Origin: Endoconidiophora laricicola
Lineage: Eukaryota; Ascomycota; Sordariomycetes; Microascales; Ceratocystidaceae
Assembly (NCBI GenBank): GCA_001640655.1
Contig: LXGT01000110.1
Coordinates: 1 to 64,000 of the forward strand
Direction: 5' to 3'
Length of the DNA: 64,000 nucleotides
Shown: one piece after another, positions 37,535 to 49,049 of the stretch
How the letters are laid out: every line of letters begins with the position of its first letter
How positions within the stretch are numbered: position 1 is the stretch's first letter
The notes under the pieces: model-generated
The model's database searches: none
What the model saw: the letters and a program-made list of their open reading frames with translations, nothing else
What the model was told of the DNA's origin: nothing
Translations under genes and position numbers: made by a program

Positions 37535-39370
37535 ATGAGCTCCCGTGGGGCCGTCTTCAAGGGCGGCCTTTTTCTCTTTTTGCAACAACTTCTTTCGCGC
37601 GGTCTTACTTTTGTCGCTAGTCAAGTCTTGTTGCGCTTTTTGACCGCCAAGAACCTTGGTCTAGCCACCCAGTTGGAAGTCTACTATTTGTCGGTGCTTT
37701 TCTTTGCTCGCGAGAGTTTGCGTGTAGCTGTTCAACGCCAGCCCGCCGTTTCTCCGGCTGCTGCTGCTAGTGCGCCTCGAACCGAGGGCAAGCATCAGGA
37801 TGCATACGCCGTCCGGCTAGAGGAAGAGGAGCAGAAACAGCGCCGTCGCGTGTTGGGCCAAACAGCTATCAACCTCGGCTATCTTGCCGTTCCACTTGGT
37901 TCCGTCGTGGCCTTTGCCTTTGGCAACATGTTTCTGCGCGTGTCTCCGAGCGCAGACTTCGTGCCGGTGGCTCTCAAAGTCTACGCCGCCGCCTCGCTAA
38001 TAGAGCTAGCCGCCGAGCCCTTCTTCGCCCTTCTCGCGTCCCGGCAGCAATTTGGTGCCCGTGCTGCTGCCGAGTCAGCCGCTGCATTGGCCCGCTGTGG
38101 TGGAACTCTCGGCACGGCCTTTTGGGCGTCTAAGTCGGGCATTGATATCGGCGTTTTGCCGTTCGCAGCCGGCCAACTGGCGTACGGTGTGGTACTGTGG
38201 GCCGTTTATGTACTGCGCGCGTGGCCTGCGGCGCGTGATGAGGGCTTCTCGCTACTGCCTCGACGGGTCGAAGAAAAGACGAAAGGGGAGATCATGGGTG
38301 GTGGTGATAGGTATCTTGCTGGCCTGTTTTACAGGCCTACTACGCGACTAGCTGTCAGTCTACAGGCGCAGGGCGTGGTAAAACATTTTTTGACGCAAGG
38401 TGACACGCTCATCGTGTCTGTGCTGGCTAGTGCGACGGCGCAAGGCGTATATGCGCTGGCAAACAACTACGGTGGACTCGTCGCGCGGCTGATATTCCAA
38501 CCTGTCGAAGAAATGAGTCGTAACTACTTTGGAAGGCTTCTAGCAAAGCCCGTTGAGATAACTGGCGTTAAGGCAGCTACTTTGGAACAACCTTCAAGCC
38601 TCAACGATGCCAAGTCTGATTCGGAAACATTACCTTTTGCGGACCAAAGTCCTGTCCAGGCCCGTAAGGATGCTGTGACCAGAGCTGCGTATGATTTAGC
38701 TATCATGCTAAAGAGCTATATCTTGTTTTCTGTTATCATCGTGGCCATTGGTCCTGTTGCTGCCCAACCCGCCATCGAGATTGTTGCTGGTACACGCTGG
38801 GCCGCTGATGGTGCCGGTACTGTGCTGGGACACTACTGCTATTACATTCCTCTGCTAGCCCTCAACGGACTTACTGAAGCCTTTGTGTCTTCCGTGGCCA
38901 CGGAGAAGCAGGTGCACACGCAATCGCTGTGGATGGCCGGCTTCTCTGGTGTGTTTGCTACTGCGGGATACTTCTTCTTGTCTGTTACCAACATGCAGGC
39001 GTCTGGCCTAGTCTTTGCTAATATTGTGAACATGGCGTGCCGTATCGTCTGGAGTACTTTCTTTATGAAGCGTTTCTTTGCAAGCGAGGGTGTCGAGTTC
39101 GATCTTCTTCAGTTACGTCCGGGCGTTGTTATCTCGGTGCTCTGTGTTGGAGCGCCGCAGATGATCCAGCGCATCATAGAGATGACAGTCGGAGGTGATG
39201 CGAGTCCGTTCTTGAAGTTAGCGGTGACTGCTGTTTCCGCGTTACCGCTAGTTACTATGTTGTAAGTTTCACCTCAAAAACAATAAAATCAGTATGCTAA
39301 CATACGTCGTTATAGAGCAACATCGGAGATGACGTTTCTACGTGGACTATATCTTGCGTTTAAAAGATAG
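37535..39370 (+). CDS. RFT1: RFT1, Man5GlcNAc2-PP-dolichol translocation protein
   Basis: Exons 37535-39261 and 39316-39370 give 593 aa. The 54-nt intron (GTAAGT donor, GCTAAC branch, TATAG acceptor) splits a Leu codon and adds the C-terminal 18 residues ending in FKR. The N-terminus has the family signature SRGLTFVASQVLLRFL and the FFARESLRVAVQR segment. The protein is multi-spanning throughout, of the MOP/flippase-like exporter type. RFT1 is an ER membrane protein required for N-glycan assembly; its part in flipping the lipid-linked intermediate is debated. The central acidic loop (about residues 340-385) is unique to this copy as far as I can tell. It converges on DBP3, with 248 bases between the stop codons. 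Confidence 0.95.
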
Positions 39371-39618
39371 TGATTCTTTTTTTGAAATTCTATATGGAGA
39401 CAATAGCATGGAAAGTACGATACTAAGCGTAGGGAAGAAAAAGAAAACAAGGCCATTTTTTTACTATATATACATATCCAATTGAAAAGCCGTAGCGATA
39501 ATGCCAACCAAGACGAGAAACAAAAAGGTCATTAAATTTTTGAAAAACAGAAGAACGAGGTAGTTTTTGTAGTGAAAAACAAACATACAGACGAAGAAGA
39601 CAAGCTGGTGGAGATGAT

Positions 39619-41492
39619 TTAATCGTCAAATACGATCTTGGCCGGGACTTGGCTAGGATCGACTTCGCGGAAGAAGGCGCCGTAAGTGGGGTGAACCTTC
39701 TTCTTGACAGTAGTGCCGAACTTGAGAAGATCTTGGGGAACGTTCTGGTTAGAAGACTTGAGAATGTTGATGAGCCTGTAGCGTGAAGGTTAGCAACGAT
39801 TATATCTTGATATTGGTATAATTAGGGTTTGTGACATACGAGCCAGAGTGGGCCTTGTCATGAAGAGTAAACAAAGTGTAGGCTTCACCGGTCTTGCCAG
39901 CACGGCCAGTACGACCGATACGGTGAACATAGTCCTCAATAGTCAAGGGGAACTGTGACGGTGATTAGCATATTGGACTGAATATTGTCGACTTGGAATC
40001 GACTTACTGTGACATTGATGACTAGCTTGACCTCTGGAATATCCAGGCCACGGGCAGCTACATCAGTAGCAACTAGCACGGGGGTATTTCCTGACTTGAA
40101 GGCCTCTAGCGAGCGAGTACGCTGTTCCTGGCGCAGGTCGCCGTGGATACCGCAAACTTTGATGCCGCGCTGGCTCAGGAATGTCTCGACACGAGTAGCC
40201 TCCTTCTTGTACAAGCAGAAGACAAGGATGCGGTCGTTGGCGCTGTACTTGTTTTGGTGAGTCTTAAGGATTTGCAATAGACGTTGCTCCTTGACTTTGG
40301 GATCAACAACCTCGACGGTTTGGGTGATGCGCGTGTTGGCCTGTAGCTCGCCATCGACACGCTGCTTGCCGCTGTTGCTGATGATGATCTTAGCGGGCTT
40401 GACCATCATGGTGGCTGCCAGCTTTTGTACGGTGACAGGCCATGTCGCTGTGAACATGAGAGTGGTGCGCTTCTCGCGCGCTGGGCACGCCTCTAGAATC
40501 ATCTTGATGTCCTCCTCGAATCCCTTATCAAGCATACGGTCAGCCTCGTCGAGAACTACGTACTGCGCGCCGCTCAGATCAACAGTGCCGTCACTCATAA
40601 AGTCCTTGAGACGGCCAGGCGTCGCCACGATGATGTCGGCGCCCTTGCCGCGGTGCAACTCGCTGCGCTGGTCGTCCTTGGACGCTCCGCCGTACACGCA
40701 AACGCACTTAAGACCGACAAGGCCGGCTAGCTGGCTGACCTGCTCGGCAGTCTGCATGGCAAGCTCGCGGGTAGGCGAGACGACGACGGCTTTAATGCCC
40801 TTTTTGGCGCCGGGAAGGCACAGCTTCTCTACGCAGGGTAGGGCAAAGGCCATTGTCTTGCCGGAGCCGGTCTCAGCAATGCCGACGACATCACGGCCAG
40901 ATAGAGTATAAGGCCATGAGGCCGATTGGATGGGTGTTGGGGCGGGGAACTTGGCGAAGGGCTTCTTGGCGAGAAGGTCGGTCTGCGGCAGATGCGAGAA
41001 AGATAGGATAGGGCGAAAGTTGGAGGCGGGCTCGGTGTCCTCGATGGTAACGAAGTTCTTAGCTAAGAAGGCGTCGATACTGGCCTGTGGCAGGGCAGTT
41101 AGGGTGGCCGATTGGGTGTATCTAACAGAAGACAGCGGAGCGGCGGATGAAGTATCCTTCTGCTTCTTACTCTCGGGCTTCTCCTCGCTGACCTCTTCGT
41201 CATCTGAACGTTTGCGCTTTTTCTTGTCCTCCTTGGCAGCCTTGCGCTCAGCCTTTTCTTTCTTGCGCTGTTCCTTAGCGGCCTTGCGCTCAGCCTTGCT
41301 CAGCTTCTCCCCGGCAGAATCGTCCTCAACGACGGCAGAAGCAGTCGGAGCCTCAGCCATAGCTATATCTTCGTCGGCAGCAGCAACATCGGCGGCCTTC
41401 TTCGGCTTCTTTTCCTTCTTGTCCTTCTTCTTCTTCTTCTTCTTGTCAGCGACCTCAGTAGCCGGAGGGTTATTGACAATCTCGGAAGGCAT
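39619..41492 (-). CDS. DBP3: DBP3, DEAD-box ATP-dependent RNA helicase
   Basis: Exons 41492-40008, 39952-39840 and 39775-39619 give 584 aa. The introns (55 and 64 nt) have GTAAGT and GTATGT donors, GCTAA(T/C) branch sites and CAG acceptors. The N-terminal 130 residues are Lys/Glu-rich with KKKKKKK and AERKAAKE repeats, as in nucleolar Dbp3. Helicase motifs follow in order: Q-motif region with PTPIQ, AETGSGKT (206-213), SPTRELA, TPGRL, DEAD (315-318), FTATWP as motif III, ATDVAARGLD, and HRIGRTGR across exon 2. The C-terminus is short and ends in VFDD. Dbp3 assists 27S pre-rRNA processing in 60S subunit assembly. The start at 41492 follows the family; the frame stays open upstream to 41561, which is probably 5' UTR. 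Confidence 0.95.
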
Positions 41493-42676
41493 GATGGGCA
41501 AAAGTTGCGATCTTGTGACGTTAGCAAAACAAAGCTTCGTAAGATGCAGACAATTAATCAATATTCTAACAAAAAACTTTCCAACGCAACGTAAACTGTG
41601 AAAAAAAGTTGGGCAGTATCGTTATCGATAAGATAATATACGATTGCGGGTCTGCCAATATAAACAGTGCATAAAATGCATCGCACTGCTATAGGCACAG
41701 TCTCAAGTAGTGTAACCATTCTAGTCATTGAAGTTTGTCGGAGGCTATAGAAACTAAGAAGTAGCACATATAAGGATATTAACAAATTAAAGATAGGAAA
41801 TGAAATGTAAATTGTAACTATCAATGATATGGACAAACCAAATCCTCAGCTACCGAAAGATGAACTATAAAAAAAAGTGAGCCAAAGCTGAATGAATTCT
41901 GCCATGTTAAGCAAGCTCAAGCTCTAAAGTGTCAACTTTATCACAGCTTAACTTGTGTGGAAAGATTGGGTAGCTAGCTTACAGGTAGTCATTATGCCTG
42001 TCTAGGTAGCCAATCTTGGAGTTATATGCTCTTTGTAAGTTATGTAAACTTTATATACTATCGTCATCATGGCCTAGCTGGTAGGACTCAGTCCATCTGG
42101 ACGAGCCCACATGAGCTCCTGATAGCCATATTTCTCCGCGAACTCAGGATGCTCTTTGCGGCGGCCAGCGTCCAGCCATACTTGAGCAGTTCAAATAACT
42201 TTTCGGTAGTGTACCTGGAAGCTTGCTTTTTTCAGTGTTCTTCATTAGTACTAGTAGTACTAGTAGCTCAGCTTAGCTCATATTTCTAGCACAACAGATT
42301 GAAGCTAGACACAATGTCTCACTTGTTCCCCTCTTCCTAGTATTTCTCTTTACTAGACAAAGCATCAATGTAAACTTCCAGTCGTCCTTTTCTATCTGTT
42401 CACGGAGTTAATGCAAGTATCTGATACTATGGCTTTGTGATACGGGGCAAGTTGGAAAGAGAAAGCGAGTCTCTGTCATTGTTCTCTACACTATAAATGC
42501 TCATCGGATACGGATACTTGAATCTGTATTCTTAGTCTAAACTGCAGCAATAATCCCAAAAAGAGAAACAGTTTCGCATTCTCTTTCTTATCCTTTCACG
42601 GTCTTTTTTTTCTCATTGTGCGGATGCTCACATATCAGATATCACATGTAGAAAGAGTAATATACCTCCCAAATAA
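41493..42676. other. Spacer upstream of DBP3 and of the decayed gene
   Basis: 1.2 kb with the 5' flank of DBP3 at the left. A copy of the ACTAGTA-type motif lies at 42247-42264. No gene was seen. Confidence 0.65.
42247..42264 (+). repeat. ACTAGTA-type dispersed motif, copy 2
   Basis: Eighteen bases, AGTACTAGTAGTACTAGT, an exact reverse complement of 63618-63635. Confidence 0.85.
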
Positions 42677-43884
42677 ATGTCCTCAGTTAACAACCAACCT
42701 CGATGTGTCCAGCCTAAAGATAACGCCGCCATGTATGGCGTCAACCTTCGTGCTGCCTTTTATATCAACTGGTTTGGTGTCGTGTTGGTGCGATATATGA
42801 GCAGACGCCACCTGGGCGGACTTCGCTTCTTCGGGCTATAACTTTCCAGCGCTGTCTTTCTCAGCCTACTTATCCAAGTGATGTATAGAAAACGAAAAGA
42901 CGGACTGACAGTCCTCACACGCGCCGAGATTTCTGTCCTACTTCTGTTGATCATGGGCCGATATATTCTGGACATTCCATACTATATGTGCCACGCCCTA
43001 ATATGCAGCAAAGTTCCGCGTCATCGAGGCCTTCTGTGACTATAACTAGTGATCACTCTGTCCAGTCGATATATTATCTGAGACAGGGACAAATAGGTGA
43101 CTATCTTCTGCTATTAGCTATAGCTTGCTTTGGCATATGGTTCTGGTTCTGGTTCGTTCATATAGGCCAACACCCGCCATCGACTTCGTACGACTACAGT
43201 CAGTGAGCCGAGGTGGCTTCTTCTTCGGCCCGCTGGACTTTTCAGATGCAACTCTGGTGGCTCTGAATGCTACGGTGTATATATTGGCGCTAAAAATGTA
43301 CTGCTGCGCTGGCCTTGTACTAGGCGTTTTTGGACAACGTGGGCGCCCGCGAAGATTACAAGCACAAAGACTGAGGTTCGTTACAAACAACCTTATATTT
43401 ATATACGGTATATAACTACTCTCACTTTATGGTACTAACTCTCTCTTATGATATGCAGAAGAAATCTGGCCGAGGTTGTTCTTCGTGATCTTCGCGCTCT
43501 AAGCAGCCTCGTCTGCGCCAGCATTGCTGTAGTTTCCATCGAGCTCACACTAACTTGGAATGGAATGTACTCTGTTGGCTCGCGCAGGGAAACGGCAGGC
43601 TCGGCAGGGCAGCACAGCTTATTCCATTAGTATTTTCCGCAGGCTTCTTGATGCAGAGCCTAGCGCTGTGCCTATAATCGTTCTACGAACGCCTACAAAG
43701 GCAGAAGCAACGCGGTAGCTCTCATCGCGTGCGGAGAGGAGAACAAGAGGAGGGGGAGGAGGGTCATATATCGTCAAGCCATACTCGCCGTAGCCAGCGC
43801 AGTCACCGTCGATCGTCAGTTTCGGCTACTCGAGCAAGAAGCCGCGGCGGATCGACCAGGCGGCAACAGGCATCCGAGTCATGA
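42677..43884 (+). pseudogene. Disrupted relative of the orphan seven-helix membrane family
   Basis: A mosaic of three frames reads through the landmarks of the intact protein at 12046-14403. It starts MSSVNNQPRCVQPKD, then has a YGVNLRAAFYINWFG segment, a WFWFWF helix, a GGFFFGPLDF segment, ELTLTWNG and GQ-LIPLVF, and ends in a basic Arg/Ser tail at TGA 43882-43884. Breaks include an in-frame TAA at 42839-42841, a frame change near 43150-43215, an extra CACAG-like five bases near 43612, and a second in-frame TAA at 43675-43677. A frame change near 43013-43065 may be a real 53-nt intron. A further intron at about 43379-43458 (GTTCGT...TGCAG) is still intact and in phase. Both TAA codons fit CAA-to-TAA changes. 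Sequencing error cannot explain all the breaks easily but is not excluded. Confidence 0.75.
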
Positions 43885-44836
43885 ACGAGTTGGTCTGGGA
43901 ACGGAAGGCAAGTGTTTTCAACCGTTAAGTGCTGAGTTAGTGATGCAAGGTATTTTGGGATTTTTATGTATGATTGCGACGCATAGCCACGTAGTTTTAG
44001 TTGACAGGTCATGACTGCAGCATACTTGTGATACTCTGTAGTTTTTCTTACTACGCAATAATATGATACATGTCTACAGAAAAGCGAGTCCGAAGCCGTT
44101 GCCATGAAACAAGCAGAAGGCAGTCGACTAACGACAGCCATTAAAATACAGCAAAAAAAAAAATTGTGAGGGAGAGCTATTGAATAGGGAGGCAAAAAAA
44201 TTGAATAAACGGCCGGCACAACAGGGCAACACAGCGCCCGTTGGCCTAATCAAGACATCACGTCACATGCCTGTGACCACCAAGCCGCAAGAAGGTATCT
44301 TGGTCTTTTTTTTTTTTGGTCTGATACTAGATTAAAGTGAGTGAGTCTCTTCTGGTCTAGCTCACATTTTCGCTCCTTCATAATAATCATGTTGAGGGCT
44401 AACAAGCAGGGCGGGTGCTTTGTTGGATTGTGCCGTGATCATATGTGTGATATGTACTATTCCGTGAGGTTGAGAGTAGAAAGAGCGCCAAAGAATAGAG
44501 AGAGTATGTGCACCCAGTTGCATTAGCTTCTTGCTCTTCTTCCTCCAGATTCCTCTTTCTGGAACCAACAAGCTCGCAGAATTTATAATGTGCTGAACGT
44601 CTATATAAAGTCTGATGTGTTCCCGCGAACAAATCAAGACCGTCGCTTTGAAGTTCACGGCCGGCTTTCTGTTCTAATATGTAGCTATCGAATAGAACTA
44701 CTAACTAAACTGGTCGCACATAAAGGCACAAAAGACGGAAAGAAAGACAAGTCTTATCGTTGTCTTCCTGTTCAGAGCAATTTTTTTTTTCTTTATTCAT
44801 TTCACCACCAACTACTTACTTGCATGCCTAGTCGCT
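43885..44836. other. Promoter region of the oxygenase gene
   Basis: About 950 bases between the decayed gene and the carotenoid-oxygenase start. It holds A and T runs and a pyrimidine-rich tract just before the start. Opposed small frames at 44341-44658 have no motif support. Confidence 0.6.
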
Positions 44837-46750
44837 ATGCAGGACTGCCCACCACTAAAAGCAACTTCGACTGTGATCCGACGATGTGCCGCCGATGCGG
44901 CTACGGATATGCAAAGCGTAGCTGAAACGCTTCAAAGCGGCGATTTTGCCGACTGGCCAAACGAAGCCGGCGTAAGTCTTTTTTCTCCCCATCTTTCTGC
45001 GTAACTTGGTAACTATAATTTTCCTAACGTTGCTTGCTTGTCTGGTCTTTTAAAGTTCAATGGCCTCACAGAGCAACGAGGCCCCATCCAGCTCACTGTC
45101 TCCGGCTCCATTCCCGCCTGGGCTGCGGGCTCGCTGTTCCGTACCGGGCCGGGCATCTACGACGTAGATTCCACGGCCGGCACACGTCTATACGAAGTAC
45201 AACATTGGTTTGACGGGCTGGGCCACACACACCGCTTCGACATCGTGCCAGATCCAGAAGCGGCTGGCAATAGTGATAGTGTTCGTAAGGTTGCGAACGG
45301 TAGCCAGAGTATCGTGTACTACGCTTCACGACGTCAATGCGACGACTTTGTCGCTGAGATCCGCGCTGGCGTGACGCGTTCGTACACCTTTGCGCAGAAA
45401 AATGATCCGTGCGTCGGCCTCTTCTCCAAGACGATGTCGTTCTTCCGTCACCGTATGACCGCCAAGAACATTCAGGTCACCCTTAACCCTAACATCGCCG
45501 GGCCAGCCGACACTACAGCTACACTCACCTTAGATGCGGTCCGGCCGGACAATGTCGATCATAGTATAAAGACTACCGGGCACCATGCAGCCAACATCGT
45601 CGACAATTTGTGGCTAGCTACAGACAGCATCTTGCTTCGTCAGCTGGACCCAGTAACCCTAAACGCATCCAGTGTCTACGTGCAACCCGAAGACTTCAAC
45701 CAGGCGCTGGCGGGGCACAGTTCGTGTGCGCATATAGCAAGGGACCCTGACACTGGCGACTGCTTCAATTTCAGTCTACGCTTTGGGCCGACACCGGCCT
45801 ATACTGTATACCAGTTGGCGTCGACGAAGACAGCCGGGAAGAGCGGCTCCGCGCGCATTTTGGCCACGATCCAGGAGCCCGGCGCACCAGCCGCGTACCT
45901 CCACAGCTGCTTCATCTCGCGTAGCTACTACATCCTGTGTATCCCATCGTGCCGTCTGCGCGGCGGCGGCCTCATGATGGTGTGGAACCAGAACGTCGTC
46001 GACACCATTGCACCCTTTGACGAAGCGCAGACGTGTCGCTGGTTTGTCATCGACCGGCACGGCGATGGTGGCGTTGTAGCGCGCTTTGAGACGCCGGCCG
46101 GCTTCTTTTTTCACAGCGTCAACGCCTTCGAAGATTCCGCGACCGGTAAGTTGTACTGCGAGCTCATGGAGTATCCCACACCCGACATCGTCTCGGCCTT
46201 TTACCGCGACATCATCCTCGACAAGAACAACAGTGGTACCAATTTCTGGCGACAACCCGGCCGGACAGCGTGTGCACTGCGGCGCTACGAGTTCGATATA
46301 CGCGCAGCTGTCGTCGCCTCTGGTGTTGCCCCCAGATCTCTCGGGCCGGCTCCGCGAGTTGTCGTGGACATCCCTGGACCCCATGTCGGAGAACTTCCTA
46401 CCATCAACCCGCGCTATGCCACGCGCCGCCATCGCTTCGTATATAGCACGATTAATCGCGGCTTCAGCACCATGTTCGACGCCGTGTCCAAGGCTGACAC
46501 TGATACCGGCGACGTCATTATTTGGAGCGGACCAGCCGGGCATACGCCTGGAGAACCGATATTCGTGGCGCGGCCAGAGGCTGTAGAGGAAGACGACGGC
46601 GTGCTTCTCAGCGTGGTTCTGGATGGCGCGAATCGGACAAGTCACTTGCTATGTTTAGATGCCAAAACTATGCAGGAAATGGGCAGAGCCGCGTGTGAGT
46701 TTGCTGTCGGCATCGGGTTCCATGGCATCCATGCGCCACGACGGTGCTGA
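44837..46750 (+). CDS. Carotenoid cleavage oxygenase (RPE65/CCD) family enzyme
   Basis: Exons 44837-44971 and 45056-46750 give 609 aa. The 84-nt intron (GTAAGT donor, CCTAACG branch, AAAG acceptor) is in phase 0 and joins W-P-N-E-A-G to F-N-G-L-T-E-Q-R-G-P. The four iron-ligand histidines of the seven-bladed propeller can be placed at H271 (AHIARDP), H328 (YLHSCF), H398 (FFFHSVNAFED) and H601 (GFHGIH). The N-terminal LFRTGPG segment is typical. Family members cleave carotenoids or stilbenes with O2 and non-haem Fe(II). Fungal examples are Neurospora CAO-2 (torulene) and CAO-1 (resveratrol). The substrate cannot be told from the sequence, and no carotenoid synthesis genes are in this window. 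ATG 44837 is the only start in frame with exon 2. Confidence 0.93.
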
Positions 46751-47373
46751 GTCAGCATTATTAGTCAGCGGTACAGAAAATAGGTATTACTAAGCCCCGA
46801 CGTCAGTTCAAATAAGACACATATCTTAGAACACACAAGAACTCATAAATATTGTTTGATTGTATGCAGATTGATTTCATTAACAAGGCAACTGAGATAT
46901 AAAACATGAATGCCGTACAAAAAAGTAAGTGAGCGTGCTGTGCCAATAGATACACCAAGCAAATAAAAACAGACACCTCAGAACATATATAAAGCAGAGA
47001 TGAGTCCAAAACGATTAACCGCCACCCCACCTGCTTACTGTCGCCCAGTACCAGTTGCCCAAGATATCAAAAAAAAAGGTATTGAATAGTAATAAAAACA
47101 AGAGAAGAAAGAGAATAGAAGGAAGGGAACAAAGTACAGAAACCAGGAGACAGAAAAAGAAAGAGCTCAACCCGTGGAAAGCCAGTAACTAGAAGACAAG
47201 GAACTAGCCCCGACAGGATGAGATGTGTGGATGATATAGCGAACCAAAGACGGCCTGGCTTCAGAAAAAAATCAGGAGCAACCAGTCAACGTCCCATGTA
47301 TTAATAGCACCGAAAAATGACAGTTTTTAATATGCAGTTTTCATAAGAGGGATTAACAGAAAGTCAAGTCTGT
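46751..47373. other. Convergent 3' flanks
   Basis: 623 bases between the stop codons of the oxygenase (+) and the sugar transporter (-). It is AT-rich with A runs. No gene was seen. Confidence 0.7.
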
Positions 47374-49049
47374 TTAAACCGACTTCTCGACAGACGCAGC
47401 AGTCTCGACATGCTCGCCAATCTGCTCGGGCTTTTCGTGATCGGGAATCTTGGTATCGGCATAACGAAGCGTAGGCTTCCAGCCGGCAGAGTTCCAGGCG
47501 TAAGGTACCTCGGTGTAGAGCTCGTCGACCTCCTCTAGAGTAAGGTTCTTGGTCTCGTAGATGCAGAAGTAGACAAAGATGACACACAAGAAGGAACAGC
47601 CGGACCAGATGAAAAAAATCTTGGACTGCAAGTTGGCATTACCGGGACCCCAGTTGACCAGGTAAGGAGTGGAGTACGATAGAGCCCAGTTGACCAGCCA
47701 GTTGGAAGCTGTGGTGGCACCAATAGAGACGGCACGGACGCGCAGAGGGAAAATCTCAGAGCACACAACCCAGGCCAGAGGTCCCCAGGTCGAGGCGAAG
47801 AAGAAGATGTAGATGCAGATGAAGGCAATGGCAGTCCGCTGGGCAGCCAGGTTCTTGACGATGGTAACACCAGCATCAGTTTGGTCAGTCGACAGCGTAC
47901 CAGTCAGGGCAACAATTAGCTGAGAGATGGCCATACCAAGGGCACCCCAAAACAGCAGCTGGCGACGACCGAATTTGTCGGTAGCCCATATACCGGGGAA
48001 GGTGGACACGACGTTAACACTGGAAGTAATCATGGAGATGACAAAGGAGTTGTTGATGCCGGAGTTCTGGAAGAACTTGGTACCATAGTAGAAGATGAAG
48101 TTGACACCACTCAGCTGCTGCAGAGCCTGAACACCAACACCAGTGAGCAGACGGCGCAGCATAGGAGGTTTAAAGGCATCCCAGATAGTAGAATCGGCAC
48201 GCAGAGACATCTCATACTCGTGGTTAGCCTTGATTTCGAGCAGCTCGTTACGAATCTCCTCGTGGTCCTGGTCGAGGCGACGCAGCCATGAAAGGGCCTT
48301 GGCGGCAGCATCGTCCTGGCCAGTCTTGATAAGGAAACGGGGGGTCTCGGGCAGGAACAGCATGCCGCCGAACAACACGAGTGACCAAGCGAACTGCACG
48401 GCAATGGGGATGCGGTACGAGCCAGTATCATCGCGCTTGTAAGTAGAGTTGTTGACGACGTTGGCAAGTAGAAGACCGACGGTGATAGCCAGCTGGTACG
48501 AACCGACAATCAGACCACGAATCCACTTGGGGGCAGTCTCGGACTGGTACAGAGGGATGATGGCAGAGATCAGACCGACACCAAGACCGGCGAAGAAACG
48601 GCCAGCAATGAAGAGTGGCTGGCTGGTGGAGGCGGTCTGCAAGATAACACCCAAGTTGAAGACCCAGGTGACTAGACACAGAGCCAAGCGACGACCAATG
48701 CGATCAGAAAGAAGAGGAGAGGACATGGCACCAACGAAGGTACCGACAGACAGGATGGAAACAATCAGAGACTCTTGGCCAGAGGTAATGGCAGGGTCGC
48801 CGTTGGCGTCCTTGTGGCCGGTAGAGAATAGCAGCAGCCAGTGCTTCTATGAAGAGGGTAAAAAAGACAGTTAGAAGGCCGTAGAGAAGGGAGAGACAAA
48901 CGAGACAAGGAACTTACCATGGCAAGAATACCAGAAATGGTGCCGGTATCATAACCGTAAAGAACACCACCAAAGGCAGCGAAGAGACCGACGGTGATGG
49001 AGGGCCAAGAGGCACCAACCGTCTTGTCGTGAGCGACCAAAAAACCCAT
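47374..49049 (-). CDS. MFS sugar (hexose) transporter
   Basis: Exons 49049-48918 and 48846-47374 give 534 aa. The 71-nt intron (GTAAGT donor, TCTAACT branch, CATAG acceptor) is in phase 0 just after the first helix. Sugar-porter signatures appear in order: GGVLYGYDTGTISG in helix 1, DRIGRR after helix 2, PETPRFL after helix 6, QQLSGVNFIFYYG in helix 7, DKFGRR between 8 and 9, and YETKNLTLEEVDELY after helix 12. The C-terminal tail is hydrophilic. This resembles high-affinity glucose/hexose transporters of the yeast HXT and fungal HGT type, acting as a plasma-membrane proton symporter or facilitator. Two weak SYGGRG-type carbon-repressor-like hexamers (CCGGGG near 49473 and GTGGAG near 49765) occur upstream, but such short sites are common by chance. 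Confidence 0.94.

Noticed and set aside
40291..41601. Plus-strand frames of over 200 aa across DBP3
   Set aside because: Antisense shadows of the DEAD-box gene; no motif.
43013..43065. Frame change counted at first as a lesion in the decayed membrane gene
   Set aside because: A 53-nt intron (GTTCCG...CCAG) would keep the frame in phase, so this one is not used as evidence of decay.
45776..46645. 289-aa open frame on the minus strand inside the oxygenase gene
   Set aside because: It overlaps the well-supported plus-strand gene and has no family motif. It is a GC-rich antisense shadow.
37535..49049. A biosynthetic gene cluster (regulator, oxygenase and transporter together)
   Set aside because: RFT1 and DBP3, both housekeeping genes, separate them. 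There is no core synthase, and the transporter is a sugar porter.
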